Shown here one piece after another: positions 20,848 through 30,966 of a stretch of DNA of 64,000 bases. The DNA is from Phaeoceros laevis (Eukaryota > Anthocerotophyta > Anthocerotopsida > Notothyladales). The notes beneath the pieces were generated by a model that saw only the letters and a list, made by a program, of their open reading frames with translations, was not told the DNA's origin and ran no database searches. The stretch is taken from contig JBNGIQ010009169.1 of assembly GCA_049999765.1 (NCBI GenBank), positions 52,106 through 116,105 on the forward strand. Direction: 5' to 3'. The position numbers and the translations under genes are program-made. Numbering within the stretch: the first letter of the stretch is position 1; each line of letters starts with the position of its first letter.

Positions 20848-22161
20848 TTTATCCTTCAAGCTGAGTGAGCTCACTCAGCCTGAATCAATGTAAATGCACC
20901 GCAATTTCCCCTGCTTCCAAGGCTCGGCTTGGACCACCATCACCGATCCTTGCCTTCAGATCGTTCCCACCCATGGGGACAGGCTAAGCGCATTGCCACA
21001 TCCAGACTCAACCCGTCCGAGAAGCCAGTGTCCCTGTAGCCTTTTTAAGGACTTGCCACCATCTCAGTCCTGCCAACTGCTCCAGTACTGTCCCATCGTT
21101 TCATGTGCACTATTATATTGGGATATGGCCCACCGCGTGGACATCAGCAAATCAGCAGCACCTACTGTACGGACAAGACTCGGGGGTCGTGCGCCGAAAA
21201 CGCACGTCAAGCGTCCCAAGAAGGGGCACCACAGTGAAGAATCTTGCCAGCACTTCTTTACAACAAAGTCGCTTGTCACCTTGCGGCATCTGCACCTCCC
21301 ACCATATCCTCATCACATTGGTCCTTCCAAGTCGTCGCTGTGTCACGAGGGGGGAGGCGACTATGCAGCTCCAGCCTTAACCTGCGTAGGGAAACATCGC
21401 AATCTGCAATGACTCTCGCCCTGCACTCTGTGTGGCGTCCGTTGCGTTCCTACCTTGCCACTCCGATGCTGGCCATTCTTCCACTGCAGTTTGGCCTTCT
21501 TTGGGGCTGCAACGCGTTCTGAGCCACCAGCACAAACTCCTTCAGCTCCGTGAGTGCATACTCCATTCCAGTGTCAGTAACCCGGAGGAACTTGCTGTTG
21601 AAGAAACTGAGGAAATTGATCCTGAGGTACTTCCACAGCAAGTTCCTCCGGATCAGACGCGTCTGTAGAGGTAATCACGTTGAAACCTCTTGAACATCCT
21701 GTTTGTCACGTCGTCAGTCCTCTCTGTTCAAACCCGCGGCACCATACTCGAGGCTTGAAAGTTGCAATGCAGACAACCAGGGTTGCATAGTTTAGGTCTG
21801 CCGCAGGCGGGGAGACAGGCCGCTCGAGAAGGGCTTGAAGCTAAGAGCTCACAGCTTCTTTACAACCTCACTGAAGCCGGAGACGGATGCTAGGACTCGC
21901 TGTTCAGGGCAGTTGAAGGCATGAAATGAGGCACCCGCTCGTTTTACTCTCTAGGCCGCAAATGTCTGCCCTGCCAGCCACAGCAACCTTCCCGCCCGAC
22001 GACATTTCGCGAGAGAGGAGAAACGGCGAAAGCCGCGATTCCGTTATCGAAGCTCGACTTTCTGGCAGAAACGACGAGGCGAACATAATAACCCATAGTG
22101 TGCAGAGAATTGAAGTGGCCACTCCTGTGTAAACATAATGTCAGCCTCAAGGCTGTTTACC
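20848..22161. other. Intergenic, no supported gene
   Basis: This holds the 5' flank of the FAS1 gene and the upstream region of the U1 gene. Several open frames exist but show no domains. I see no clear plant snRNA upstream element (GTCCCACATCG type) or TATA box at the usual spacing from the U1 start. Confidence 0.45.
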
Positions 22162-22323
22162 ATACTTACCTGGGCGGGGTCTATCGCTTATCATGAAGGG
22201 CGATGTCCTGGAGTAGCTCGTCTCATTGCACTACGATAGGGGCTTACTCCACTATCTCCCTACGGGGGGCATAGACGTCATAATTTGTGACAGCGGGGGA
22301 ACGCGTCCGCGCGGCCCCTACCC
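22162..22323 (+). ncRNA. U1: U1 spliceosomal snRNA
   Basis: The RNA starts ATACTTACCTGG, the 5'-splice-site-pairing end of U1. It continues with the stem-loop I loop ATCATGAAGG (U1-70K site), the stem-loop II loop ATTGCAC (U1A site), the Sm-binding stretch ATAATTTGTGA and a 3' stem-loop AGCGGGGGAACGCG closing with GCGCGGCCCCT, the plant-type end. Length is about 162 nt, as in plants. The core recognises 5' splice sites in the nucleus. No obvious upstream snRNA promoter elements were found, so it could be a divergent copy or retro-pseudogene, but all functional loops are intact. Confidence 0.87.
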
Positions 22324-22792
22324 AAAACAAACCGAAAAAGGATTAGAAGACTATGTCAACAGAAAATCAAGCTAATTTCTGTTCATCACGTAGCGTTGTA
22401 GGTCTTGAATCTTGGTGTAGTAAATAATCGCGCACAGCGGCGACCTGATTTCGTGTCTTCCCCGCTACTTTTGCTCGCCCCAGCCGAAGCAGCCCCCTCG
22501 CGTGGGTCCTTCGTTCAGCCTGAAAACAGGCACGCAAAAAACTAAGGTCTTGCCTACAGAGTCGGTTACCTCCTAAGTTCCCATGCGGAGTTGGCTAAAC
22601 ACGCTAATTTTACTACTACTACTACCGAAACCCGACATGTTTGCACTTCTGCATTTTGTAAATCTTTAACAAAAGTACATGCTCGGAAAGGCTAATACAA
22701 TTAATTAGTTACAAGATGTCCACACGCATAGCTTTGATGTGCAAGTCATCCTAAGCGTAGGTGCATTCTCATGTGCCTCCTTTGCCGAGTGG
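22324..22792. other. Intergenic between U1 and the PPR gene
   Basis: No gene is supported. It should contain the U1 3' processing region and the 3' UTR of the minus-strand PPR gene. A small TACTACTACTACTACC tract lies near 22612. Confidence 0.4.
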
Positions 22793-25700
22793 TCAGAACG
22801 AAAGGGAGGACTTGCCCGCGCTATTAATCTTTGATAGCAGGTGATACAGTCGTTGCTGTTGCCGATGTTGCTGATCCCCCACCTCAAAACTGCTTAGTTC
22901 CTGCTCATGCTCCACCCAACTTTGGGCAGGCCTCTCCCAAGCTCCTGCTTGTTGTCTCAAATTGTTCACCTCTCTTGCCCGGTCCCAGAGCCCAGCATCA
23001 GCAAATATGTTCCACATCAAGAGATATGCAGCACTGTGCTTGGGCTGTAGGAACAGAACACAATCGAAGGCCTTCTTGCCTACATCTACTTTGCCATGCT
23101 TCCGACATGCCGCCAACAGACACAACCACACGTTAAGGTCAGGCTGCATTGGCATTGCTGACAACAAGGCTTCTACCTGCAAGAAGTCCCCAGCACGGCC
23201 CAGGAGATCTATGATTGTGATATAGTGCTCTATTTGAGGAAATATGTGGTGATCTCTGCTCATGGATTCGAAGAACTCAATACCTTCGTGCACGAACCCA
23301 GCATGACTGCAGGCAGAAAGAAGTGCTAGAAATGTCACTCCATTGGGTTCAACAACTGATAGCCGCATCTTCTCATATCTATCCAGACAGTCCACCCAGT
23401 TTCCATGTCGGGCGTAACCAGCTATCAGGGCATTCCATGACACCTCAGTGGGCTGGGGCAGAGCATCAAACACGGCCTGAGCATCTGTCATGGCTGCACA
23501 TCTCCCATAAGCTCCTATCAGAGTGTTCGCTAGAATAGGACTTAACTTGTCAGTGGTCGAGACAAGAGAGTTGTGAATTTGCCTCACCATTGCCAAGTTT
23601 CCTGTGTTTCTACACGCATTCAATACGCTGACAAGCGTGATGTTGTCTGGGCTGATGGCTTCCTCCCACATTTGTTCGTACAGTTCAAAAGTCTCAGCTG
23701 CAAGGCCATGGTCCACGTATACCCCAAGCATTGCATTCCATGATACCACATCTCTTTTTGGCAACCTTTTGAACACGGTCCTAGCATCTGCATCGCTTCC
23801 ACACTTCCCATACATACTAACCAGGGTGCTACCAATAAAGGCATCCGAATCATAATGTTTCATCCAAGCATCAGCATGGATTGCCCTTCCCTTTTCTATA
23901 GCGTTCACTTTGATACATTCCCCGTTTATGCTAGAATCCCATTCATCCTCTGCCAGCATCCCACAACCTTGGAGCACGCTCACAAATGTCCAGCCATCTG
24001 CGCTAACACCTTCCTCCAGCATTTTCCTGTACAGCTCCAGAATCTTTTCTCCCAAACCCTGCTCAACATATGCTCTGAGTAGCACATTCCACGAAACCAC
24101 ATCCTGGTGGCACAACTTATCGAATGAGTCCTGTGCATCCAGGAAGCTTCCACACTTTGCATACATGCTGATCAGGGTGTTACCGACGTACATATGAGAA
24201 CCATAACCCTTCATCCAAGAGTGAGCATGCAGGATTTTCCCTTTCTGTAAACAGCTAGATATGGTAGATAGTCCATTGGCAATCACGTGCTCTTGCTTGT
24301 CAGCAAGCATGCCACATGCTTGAAGCGCACTGACAAAGCTCCAAGCATCCACACTGATGCCCTCCTCCTGCATTTGCTCGTACAGCTCTAATACCTTTTC
24401 TGCTGCACCCTGTTCAACATAGGCTGCAAGCATTGCAACCCAGGCCACTACGTTTGGCTGGGGCAACCCATCAAAGATACTCCATGCATCCACAGTGCTT
24501 CCGCACTTCACATACATACAAACCAGAGTGCTACCAACAAACACATCTGAATCGTAGCCCTTCCTCTGTGCCTCAGCATGTACTGCCTTGCCATCCTGGA
24601 GAGACTTCAGTTTGGTAGGTTGCCCATCCACCGTAGCACGTTCTTCCTTCTCTGCAATCATGCCACACGCTTGAAGCACACTTACAAAGGTCCGAAGAAC
24701 TGGACTTACACCTCTCTCCTGCATTTCCACGTACATTTCCAAAGCGTCCTCTCCTAACCCATGCTCGATGTATGCTGTGAGCATCACATTAAATGACACG
24801 ACATCTTTGTGCAGCAGCATATCAAACAAAGTTCGTGCTTCCAGTATGCTCCCACACTTGCCGTACATGCTAATCAGGGTGTTGCAGACAAACACGTTGG
24901 AACCATAACCTTTCTTCTCAGCGTTAGCATGTACTTCTTTTCCAAGTTCCAAAGGCTTGGGGTTGGTGAATTCTCCGCCCACAAGATCATCCCGCTGTTC
25001 AGCAAGCATGCTACATGCTTGCAGCGTGCTCACAAAGGTGCACACATCTGGACTCACCCCTTCTTCACGCATCTGTTCATACAGCTGCAAAGCCTCTCCT
25101 GCTTGGCCCTGCTCTACATATCCTGCAATCAATACAGTCCATGCTACAACATCCCTGTGGGCCAACCCATCAAAGACAAGATGAGCATCTACGATACTCC
25201 CGCACTTCCGGTACATATCAATCAAAGTGCTACCTACAAAGGCATCCGAAGCAAAGCCCTTCCCTCGAGTATCAGCATGTATTTCCCTCCCCTTTCCGAG
25301 CGATCGCACTTTCGTAGATCGCCCATCCACAACTATACGCTGTTCCTGCTCTGCAAGCATCCCACATGCTTGAAGAGTTGCAACATATGTACGATCGGTT
25401 GGACAAATACCTTCCTCCCGCATAAGTCCATATAGCTGCAGAGCCTTCTCTGCCTGCCCATGCTGTGCATATGCTGCGAGCATCACAGTCCATGTCACCA
25501 CATCACGATGAGAAAACAAATGAAACACATTTTCGGCATTCACAATGCTCCCACACTTCCCGTACATCTCCACCAGACATGAGCGAATGAACAGATCACC
25601 TTCACACCTGAACTTGACAACTTCAGCGTGTATGCGCTTCCCCTGTTCTAGGTCAGCTATGCTGCCACAGGCTTTGATCAAACTCATAAATGTATATGCA

Positions 25701-26260
25701 TTTGGCTCCACACCATTCTCCTGCATTTGCTGGTACATCATCAATGCCTCATGACCTCTGCCTGAGGTCGCATATCCAGAAATAATGGCCGTCCAGGAAT
25801 ATACAGTTCGGTTTGTCAATCTGTTGAATACCTGCAACGCATCTTTAAGGGCGCCGCACTTCACAAATGTACTGACGATACATTCACCAAGGACCGTGAT
25901 AGACTCCAACTCATGTTTGACCATATGAGCATGAACTCTCTTCGCCTGGGTCAAGGCCCGTCTTTCGGCGCACGACTTCAACAGCAGCTGGTACATATTG
26001 CAAGGGTAAACAGGGCCCTTCTGATCCATCCCTAGGAGAAGATCTACAGCTAAGTCCAGCCTGTTCTTCAGGCAGAGATTTTGAAGTTGATGAAACGGTG
26101 TAGAGTAGCCTACACTCGAATGCCGCATCTGCATAAACTGGCTGCCCAAGCAGGGAAGCTCTCCTGTTATCCTGCGCAACAAGTATCGATGCCCGGGGCT
26201 TCTCTGCAAGCCACGTACAGTGTATGTCACCAATACTCCATGAACAAGAAAGGGCAACAT
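22793..26260 (-). CDS. Large PLS-class pentatricopeptide repeat protein, intronless, 1155 aa
   Basis: One uninterrupted frame of 1155 residues. The N-terminus (MLPFLVHGVLVTYTVRGLQRS) is basic and hydrophobic as in organelle targeting peptides. From about residue 75 to 1060 it is a continuous array of P, L and S motifs (for example VFIGSTLVSMYGKCGS-like and DVVSWNAMLGVYVDHG), followed by an E-type tail (MPMQPDLNVWLCLLAACRKHG) and an E+-like end, with no DYW deaminase. Such proteins bind organellar RNA base by base; PLS-E proteins act in C-to-U editing with a deaminase supplied in trans. A lineage mark is a 20- to 22-residue insertion after LQACGMLAE in five successive L motifs (KxEE...VDGxxTKxxSLxKGK). 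Editing versus stabilisation and the RNA target cannot be read from here. Confidence 0.93.
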   Translation of the reverse strand: MLPFLVHGVLVTYTVRGLQRSPGHRYLLRRITGELPCLGSQFMQMRHSSVGYSTPFHQLQNLCLKNRLDLAVDLLLGMDQKGPVYPCNMYQLLLKSCAERRALTQAKRVHAHMVKHELESITVLGECIVSTFVKCGALKDALQVFNRLTNRTVYSWTAIISGYATSGRGHEALMMYQQMQENGVEPNAYTFMSLIKACGSIADLEQGKRIHAEVVKFRCEGDLFIRSCLVEMYGKCGSIVNAENVFHLFSHRDVVTWTVMLAAYAQHGQAEKALQLYGLMREEGICPTDRTYVATLQACGMLAEQEQRIVVDGRSTKVRSLGKGREIHADTRGKGFASDAFVGSTLIDMYRKCGSIVDAHLVFDGLAHRDVVAWTVLIAGYVEQGQAGEALQLYEQMREEGVSPDVCTFVSTLQACSMLAEQRDDLVGGEFTNPKPLELGKEVHANAEKKGYGSNVFVCNTLISMYGKCGSILEARTLFDMLLHKDVVSFNVMLTAYIEHGLGEDALEMYVEMQERGVSPVLRTFVSVLQACGMIAEKEERATVDGQPTKLKSLQDGKAVHAEAQRKGYDSDVFVGSTLVCMYVKCGSTVDAWSIFDGLPQPNVVAWVAMLAAYVEQGAAEKVLELYEQMQEEGISVDAWSFVSALQACGMLADKQEHVIANGLSTISSCLQKGKILHAHSWMKGYGSHMYVGNTLISMYAKCGSFLDAQDSFDKLCHQDVVSWNVLLRAYVEQGLGEKILELYRKMLEEGVSADGWTFVSVLQGCGMLAEDEWDSSINGECIKVNAIEKGRAIHADAWMKHYDSDAFIGSTLVSMYGKCGSDADARTVFKRLPKRDVVSWNAMLGVYVDHGLAAETFELYEQMWEEAISPDNITLVSVLNACRNTGNLAMVRQIHNSLVSTTDKLSPILANTLIGAYGRCAAMTDAQAVFDALPQPTEVSWNALIAGYARHGNWVDCLDRYEKMRLSVVEPNGVTFLALLSACSHAGFVHEGIEFFESMSRDHHIFPQIEHYITIIDLLGRAGDFLQVEALLSAMPMQPDLNVWLCLLAACRKHGKVDVGKKAFDCVLFLQPKHSAAYLLMWNIFADAGLWDRAREVNNLRQQAGAWERPAQSWVEHEQELSSFEVGDQQHRQQQRLYHLLSKINSAGKSSLSF

Positions 26261-27354
26261 TTTTTATCATCCTGCAGCTGCACGGCGTTGAAGCTGTGGA
26301 GGAGGTCCTGCCTTGTTCAGCCCGCTGTACAACCAGTTGCAGGGCCTAGCAACGAGATCCTTCTTCTGCTGTGAGTACCACCCGGATCGAAACCAACGGA
26401 ACAGATGCTCCTGCTTCTTGCAGCAAGTGGAACAAGCACATGGTACCTCGAGCCTACTAGACAAGATTGCGTACCCGCCATGGATGGCTTGCGCTGAGGC
26501 CCACAGGAGCATACATACAGCACCACGACAGCCATAAGTCCGCGCCTCCAGGACGAAAACACAAAGGGAAGTAGCCTTCAGCTCGCAAACATATATGCCG
26601 CTAGGGGCGAATCACCTAGTGGCGAATCACCTAGAAATTCGTGTCGTAGTACTGTACTGGGAAACTGAAGGCTTGTCGATTTGCTCATGACTTCCAGGTG
26701 TGACTCCGTGACTCTTTCCAGGCACCGAAATGGAAAACATGATACACCGTCAAGAATCAAGATACTACCATGACCCCATCCATGCGTGTAGACAAAATAG
26801 CCAGGCACCCACACAATTTTCAATTTTGTCTACACACATCCGTGTAATTAATTACATTCATCTACTTAATTACTTACATGTACTTAGCCACACTGTCTGC
26901 AGTGTCTGCACATGCGCAGACAGGCAGAATGTAATACTAGGGAGAGGGAGAGAGGGAGGGAGGGAGAGGGGTTCTTTATCATGCTGGTCCTGTATCCTAG
27001 ATGCAACACGGCACCGGTGCACCCCTCCCAGAGGCTTCGTAAAAAAGCCTTGCAACGCAGCATTTGATCTTTAATCATGTGCCAGGAATTCAACTTACAG
27101 CTCGCACATATTCTTAATGCATTCACATCGCTATACCTGTAGCTAGCGAGCCTACGTCTATGGCGTGAACATCCAGAAAACCCAAGAATTTTTTCGCTTC
27201 CAGCTCAAGAATTCACTTGGTGCTAAATGCAGGGCGGCTGACATTTCTCTCCGTGGATCCATCCAGTTCCATTCAGGTGATGATACTTGACACTTGCCAA
27301 CTCCCAGCAGCTTCGTTTGATTGTTCCGCTGCGTTTCTGTTGGGATGAGCGAAT
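26261..27354. other. Intergenic with a purine tract
   Basis: No gene supported. 26938-26970 is a purine-only tract of GGGAGAGAGGGAGG type. A duplicated GGCGAATCACCTAG lies near 26606-26634. The region holds the 5' flank of the PPR gene. Confidence 0.45.
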
Positions 27355-27645
27355 CTGGCACAGAGACTGTACACGAGCAACGGCGCCAGGCAGTTTCTGG
27401 TGGCCAACATTCCGCCTCTCGGCTGCTCCACTTACTCGCTGATAGTGCTCAACAAGCCCCAGCAGTACGGGCCTCTGGATGCAAACGATGCTTGACTGGA
27501 ATCAACCAGGTTGTGGACAGAGCCAACTCCCTGCTGGACGCAGCAGTGCATCAGTTTGCGGGACAGCCTGCCGGACGGCGCTCTCATCCTCCACGCCAAC
27601 GTGCACGACGTCTTCGTCGAGCTCACCACCTGCTACCAAGCCTAA
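27355..27645 (+). pseudogene. GDSL esterase/lipase fragment with frameshifts
   Basis: The frame from 27355 reads LAQRLYTSNGARQFLVANIP then PLGCSTY, the conserved block-III neighbourhood of plant GDSL esterases, and on to PQQYGPLDAN, where a frameshift near 27487 follows. The next frame reads CLTGINQVVDRANSLLDAAV. A second shift near 27545 leads to LRDSLPDGALILHANVHDVF and a stop at 27645. The catalytic GDS block and the Asp/His end are absent. It is a decayed internal piece next to the PPR gene. Confidence 0.65.
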
Positions 27646-27933
27646 AAGTAGAAACTGGCTTGATCCTAAGAGGCAGAGCATGACGCAAAATGGGATATCT
27701 TCCTGCCAGGACGAAGAACGATGACTGATGACGGCCAAACGAGGAGGACTCATTGTGTAAACACCGGGCGATTGCTCTCTAAGCCTCTAAGCCCCACGTG
27801 GTGAGACACCTGAAGGGACAACCATCTGCGAAGTGGAAAAACCAGCGGGTATGAGGATTGTCAAAGAGGGCAGTTGCTAGCGCTATGCCACCGTTTCCGA
27901 GCTCGATGTGCAGGCTCAGGACTTGCCAGCTGA

Positions 27934-30156
27934 ATGGCCTGCTGCACGTTGCAGCTCGATTTAGGGCTCATCTGCCCAGTATTGCCACCGCTCTGCACAC
28001 TGGGACGCAGAACCTTCACTTTCGTGCATGGGTCACCTCGCAATGGGGAACTTCACACCCTCGGCTCCAGAGCAGCGCAGTCTTGTTCTGGGAACGAGGA
28101 CAACCTGACTCCAGACGGTCTGCAGGAGTTTCTATGGCGGAAGTTTTTTTCGGATCCGGCACAGTGGTGGGATAACAGGCGGAGAAAGAGGACTCTCCGG
28201 CATCCTGATTTTAGGCACAAAAAGTCCAAGGATGCCCTGTGGTTAAACGATTGGTACAAGCCTGCTTGGGTGGACTTGCAGCTAGCCAAGTGGGATGCCG
28301 AGATCAGGATTCCTCCTGCATCTCAAAAGCCTTGTGATAAATCAGTCACTTATGAGGATTTGGATATTGCAAGGTGCAGGAAAGTATGCGAGGACGGGCA
28401 GGTCACTGAGGCTGTCGATGCATTGAACTACTTGGTGCAGCGAGCATACCATGTACCCTATAATATCTTCTACCATGTCCTCAAGAGGTGCATCGCACAC
28501 AAGGACCTGGTGCAGGGAAGACGCGTTCATACTCTCACAGTCCAAAGTGGGTATGAAGGAAACGCATTCTTGACCACTCACCTCATCGGCTTGTATGCTT
28601 CACATGGAAGGCTGGAAGAAGCTATGCAAGTCTTCTCCAAGGTCCAGACACCAGACGTCTATAACTGGGTTTCGTTGATATTCGCATATGCTAGACATGG
28701 AGAGCCTACGCAGGCTCTAGAGCTGTATCAACAGATGTGTGACTCAAGTATTAAACCAAGCAATCGTACATTTGTTGCAGGTCTCCAGGCTTGTGCCACG
28801 GCGAGAAATCTGGCTGCTGGCAAGGATGTCCATAAACATATTCTCGCGAGTGCAGGGAAACCAGATATGTTTGTCCAGACCTGCTTGGTTGACATGTATG
28901 CGAAATGCGGCAGTTTAGAGGATGCTCGTGGAGTATTTGACAGACTTTCTCAAAAAAATGTGGTGACTTGGACGGCCATGATCGCAGGTTATGCTCAGCA
29001 GGGGCTGGGTGATGAAGCCCTGAGCCTCTACAGTGGTATGCAGGAAGAAGGCATAAGTGCACCCAATTCTGTCACCTTTGTATGCCTCCTACAGGCATGT
29101 GCAAGTGTAGGTGGAGCAGCTCTATATCAGGGAAAGCAGCTCCACTCGCAGATTGAAGAACGAGGACTGAATGACGATGTGGTTGTAGGATCCAGCTTGG
29201 TGAACATGTATGCAAAGTGCGGGAGCGTGGAGAATGCTCGAAGGGTGTTTGACAGACTTCCTCAGAAAAATGTTGTAACGTGGAGTGCCATGATCGCAGG
29301 TTATGCCCAGCAGGGACAGGGGGAGGAAGCCCTTGAAATGTACAGCAGTGTGCAGCAGGAAGACATCATGAACCCACCTGATCCTATCACCTTTGTATGC
29401 CTCCTGCAGGCATGTGCGAGTGCAGTAGCTCTGCCCCTGGGGAAGCAGCTCCATGCACAGATCAAAGAAAGAGGCTGGCAAGCCGATCCAATCGTAGGCC
29501 CTAGCCTGGTGAACATGTATGCAAAATGTGGGAGCATGGCAGATTCACAGCAGGTGTTTGATTCGTTGCCTGAAAGACAGATTTCGGCATGGGGTGCACT
29601 TATTGCAGGGTACAGCCAGCAAGGAAATAGCCAGGTTGTGTTTGAACTGCTTGACAGGATGAAACTGGAAGGCATACAGCCAGATGACATCACCTTTCTC
29701 AGTGCCATGTCAGTGTGCAGTCATGTGGGTCTTGTTGTCAAGGGCCGGAAGTTGTTTGAGTCAATGATCACAGATCATGGCATCAGTCCAGGTATTGAGC
29801 ACTATGTCTGCATGATGGACCTCCTGGGTCGTGCGGGCCATCTGGAGGAGGCGTTGCAAATGGCAAAGACCATGCCTATCCGACCTAGTGCTGCAGTGTG
29901 GCTCACTCTTTTGGGGGCTTGTCGAAAGTGGAGCAATGTTGCGGTGGGACAGCAGGCTTTTGAGTTTGCAGTCGCATTAAATAAGAAGGATGCCTCAGCC
30001 TACGTTCTGATGTCCAACATCTATGCCGGTGCTGAGATGTGGGAAGAGGCAAATGAGATGCAGACACGGAGAGTGAAGAACGGGGCAATGAAGGATCCAG
30101 GCCAGAGCTGGTGGAATGACAAAGGCGGAGCGGTGCATACTTTCCTAGTAGGCTGA
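27934..30156 (+). CDS. PLS-class PPR protein with N-terminal PDF-like motif, intronless, 740 aa
   Basis: One frame of 740 residues. After a targeting-type N-terminus (about 1-60) comes FSDPAQWWDNRRRKRTLRHP followed by DFRHKKSKDALWL, which matches the QWWDNR...PDFKHK...ALWL pattern of the PDF motif known from organellar single-strand DNA-binding (OSB) proteins. From about residue 145 to 690 there are PLS repeats (VDMYAKCGSLEDARGVFDRL, AMIAGYAQQG). The end is E (MPIRPSAAVWLTLLGACRKW) and E+ (PGQSWWNDKGGAVHTFLVG) with a stop exactly where a DYW domain would begin. It should act in plastids or mitochondria on RNA; the PDF motif may add single-strand nucleic acid binding. An internal ~300-bp pair of repeats (about 28900-29150 and 29200-29450) is nearly identical. 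Confidence 0.92.
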   Translation: MACCTLQLDLGLICPVLPPLCTLGRRTFTFVHGSPRNGELHTLGSRAAQSCSGNEDNLTPDGLQEFLWRKFFSDPAQWWDNRRRKRTLRHPDFRHKKSKDALWLNDWYKPAWVDLQLAKWDAEIRIPPASQKPCDKSVTYEDLDIARCRKVCEDGQVTEAVDALNYLVQRAYHVPYNIFYHVLKRCIAHKDLVQGRRVHTLTVQSGYEGNAFLTTHLIGLYASHGRLEEAMQVFSKVQTPDVYNWVSLIFAYARHGEPTQALELYQQMCDSSIKPSNRTFVAGLQACATARNLAAGKDVHKHILASAGKPDMFVQTCLVDMYAKCGSLEDARGVFDRLSQKNVVTWTAMIAGYAQQGLGDEALSLYSGMQEEGISAPNSVTFVCLLQACASVGGAALYQGKQLHSQIEERGLNDDVVVGSSLVNMYAKCGSVENARRVFDRLPQKNVVTWSAMIAGYAQQGQGEEALEMYSSVQQEDIMNPPDPITFVCLLQACASAVALPLGKQLHAQIKERGWQADPIVGPSLVNMYAKCGSMADSQQVFDSLPERQISAWGALIAGYSQQGNSQVVFELLDRMKLEGIQPDDITFLSAMSVCSHVGLVVKGRKLFESMITDHGISPGIEHYVCMMDLLGRAGHLEEALQMAKTMPIRPSAAVWLTLLGACRKWSNVAVGQQAFEFAVALNKKDASAYVLMSNIYAGAEMWEEANEMQTRRVKNGAMKDPGQSWWNDKGGAVHTFLVG

Positions 30157-30966
30157 TGAGATCGGAAAGAAGCCACGATTGCAACTGCGGCCCTTCCCCT
30201 ACCAGGAACTGAAGACACCAAACTTGGAACCCGAAGGAGTTTTGAAGAGGAGGTGATGAGCATCGGGCGCTTGAGGCACTAGGACCTGGCACACCCCGCA
30301 GCGGCTGGTGCTGGGTCAGGACGCTATTATACGATTTCACAGACCCGCATCCTCCGGGACGTCTGGTCTACATCCACACCTGCTGCGACAAGTGCATTCT
30401 CCACCGGGGCCTCACCCCAACAATGTGCAAAATGGGTGCCCTGATAGAGGATTTCGGCCTCTCCCACCAGTTTGAGTGCTCCACCACCGCCGCTGGCGGA
30501 ATGAGACTCACTCCGTGCAAGGCTACTACCAAGTCGGAAGCGGCCAAGACGCAAAGGAACACAAGCACTATATGAAGGCGTGCTCAAGCGCGCCAACTGG
30601 AGAAACTTGTGCAAGGGCGGCCGCATGGAAGGAGAGTGCCCGGCGCCCTTGGATAATTGTTTACGTAAAGTCGTCCTCATTACATTACCGATTTTCCACC
30701 ATTATCGGAACTTTCTCGGATGATAGCGCTCTTGCGGGAATTCAGCCAACCGCAATGAGACATCATGCTGTTCTCCTCCTTTTGAAAGGCGATGCATTCC
30801 TGGATTCTGGAAGAGAGGACGAGCCGACAACCATTCTAACGGTGTGTATCCACGACTCACGCGGAGGGCAGCTGGCGATCATCTCTCCTCAAGTGACCGT
30901 AGAAGAAAATCATACAATGGTGTACTCGCCGATTGATCAGTGATGCTCCGCCCAGCTGGTAACAGG
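30157..30966. other. Intergenic, no supported gene
   Basis: 3' flank of the PPR gene and 5' flank of the hydrolase. An open frame at about 30476-30943 (+) shows no family signal. Nothing further is supported. Confidence 0.4.

Noticed and set aside
30300-30590. C-terminal half of the GDSL esterase relic on the far side of the PPR gene
   Set aside because: A few residues (DFTDP-like, paired Cys) could fit, but without a catalytic Asp/His block the match is too weak to claim that the PPR gene split a GDSL gene.
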